This document shows, one piece after another, positions 63,969 to 64,000 of a stretch of 64,000 nt of DNA. The position numbers were made by a program, and so were the translations under genes. This DNA is from Gammaproteobacteria bacterium (GTDB taxonomy: Bacteria; Pseudomonadota; Gammaproteobacteria; Steroidobacterales; Steroidobacteraceae). Where the stretch lies: positions 89,616 through 153,615 of the forward strand of contig PLET01000065.1 of the NCBI GenBank assembly GCA_003137095.1. Reading direction: 5' to 3'. The notes below the pieces were generated by a model. It searched no databases. It was given only the letters and a program-made list of their open reading frames with translations, and was not told the DNA's origin. Each line of letters starts with the position of its first letter. The stretch's first letter is position 1.

Positions 63969-64000
63969 ATGGACTATGCGTCTTCCATACTTGGTTTCCT
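63969..64000 (+). CDS. spoT: Start of next gene, probably spoT (bifunctional ppGpp synthase/hydrolase)
   Basis: Only the first 10 codons are in the window (MDYASSILGF), with GGGGAA just before the ATG. The identity is inferred from the near-universal rpoZ-spoT order in gammaproteobacteria, not from the sequence itself. Confidence 0.5.
   Translation, partial: MDYASSILGF

Overview
The window is high-GC and gene-dense. It looks like a chromosome segment of a gammaproteobacterium close to Xanthomonadales, Nevskiales or Steroidobacterales. The evidence is a set of conserved blocks: pilMNOPQ followed by aroK-aroB-dgt-hemE with a divergent mrcA; divergent ahpC and oxyR; gltA and rpmE; rph-rdgB-hemW; and yicC-gmk with rpoZ and the first bases of a probable spoT. 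The lineage is inferred from gene content only. I saw no tRNA, rRNA, CRISPR array, insertion sequence or prophage.

Positions 1-11.6 kb hold a carbohydrate locus read leftward: TonB-dependent receptor, secreted alpha/beta esterase, secreted GH2 glycosidase with a malectin-like tail, ACS-type MFS carrier, and galactarate dehydratase (cut by the window start). An acyl-CoA dehydrogenase and a divergent IclR regulator lie upstream. Related palindromes before the receptor and before the IclR gene suggest one regulon, probably for uronic-acid-containing glycans or their aldaric acids.

Positions 11.7-23 kb are a patchwork of mostly stand-alone genes: PhzF-like isomerase, EAL phosphodiesterase, secreted unknown protein, exported amidohydrolase, exported methyltransferase, LysE exporter, VOC, cupin, GNAT and GST proteins, an isochorismatase-like hydrolase with a GlxA-type regulator, and a Nudix hydrolase. 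Positions 22.9-25.1 kb are the peroxide defence genes ahpC-ahpD with divergent oxyR and an OxyR-type operator between them. Positions 25.1-35.4 kb carry a PGAP1/LCAT-like hydrolase, a DUF4139 protein, a membrane protein, the YbbAP-like ABC exporter with divergent tesA, small exported proteins and fadD.

Positions 35.4-46.5 kb form one long leftward operon: pilM-N-O-P-Q, an Ig-like lipoprotein, aroK, aroB, dgt and hemE. Its leader contains a clear match to the class I cyclic-di-GMP (GEMM) riboswitch, so second-messenger level may set type IV pilus secretin assembly and possibly the downstream housekeeping genes. The divergent mrcA (PBP1a) is broken by one extra A inside its transglycosylase motif, either a real lesion or a sequence error.

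Positions 49-64 kb hold a nucleotidyltransferase-like gene, a gltA / PQQ-cytochrome c dehydrogenase / DegP-like protease series, rpmE with an unusual tail preceded by DnaA-box-like motifs and an AT-rich island, hemW-rdgB-rph-PP2C, yicC-gmk, an inserted porin / PhnZ-like HD oxygenase / OPA transporter cassette, then rpoZ and the start of spoT.
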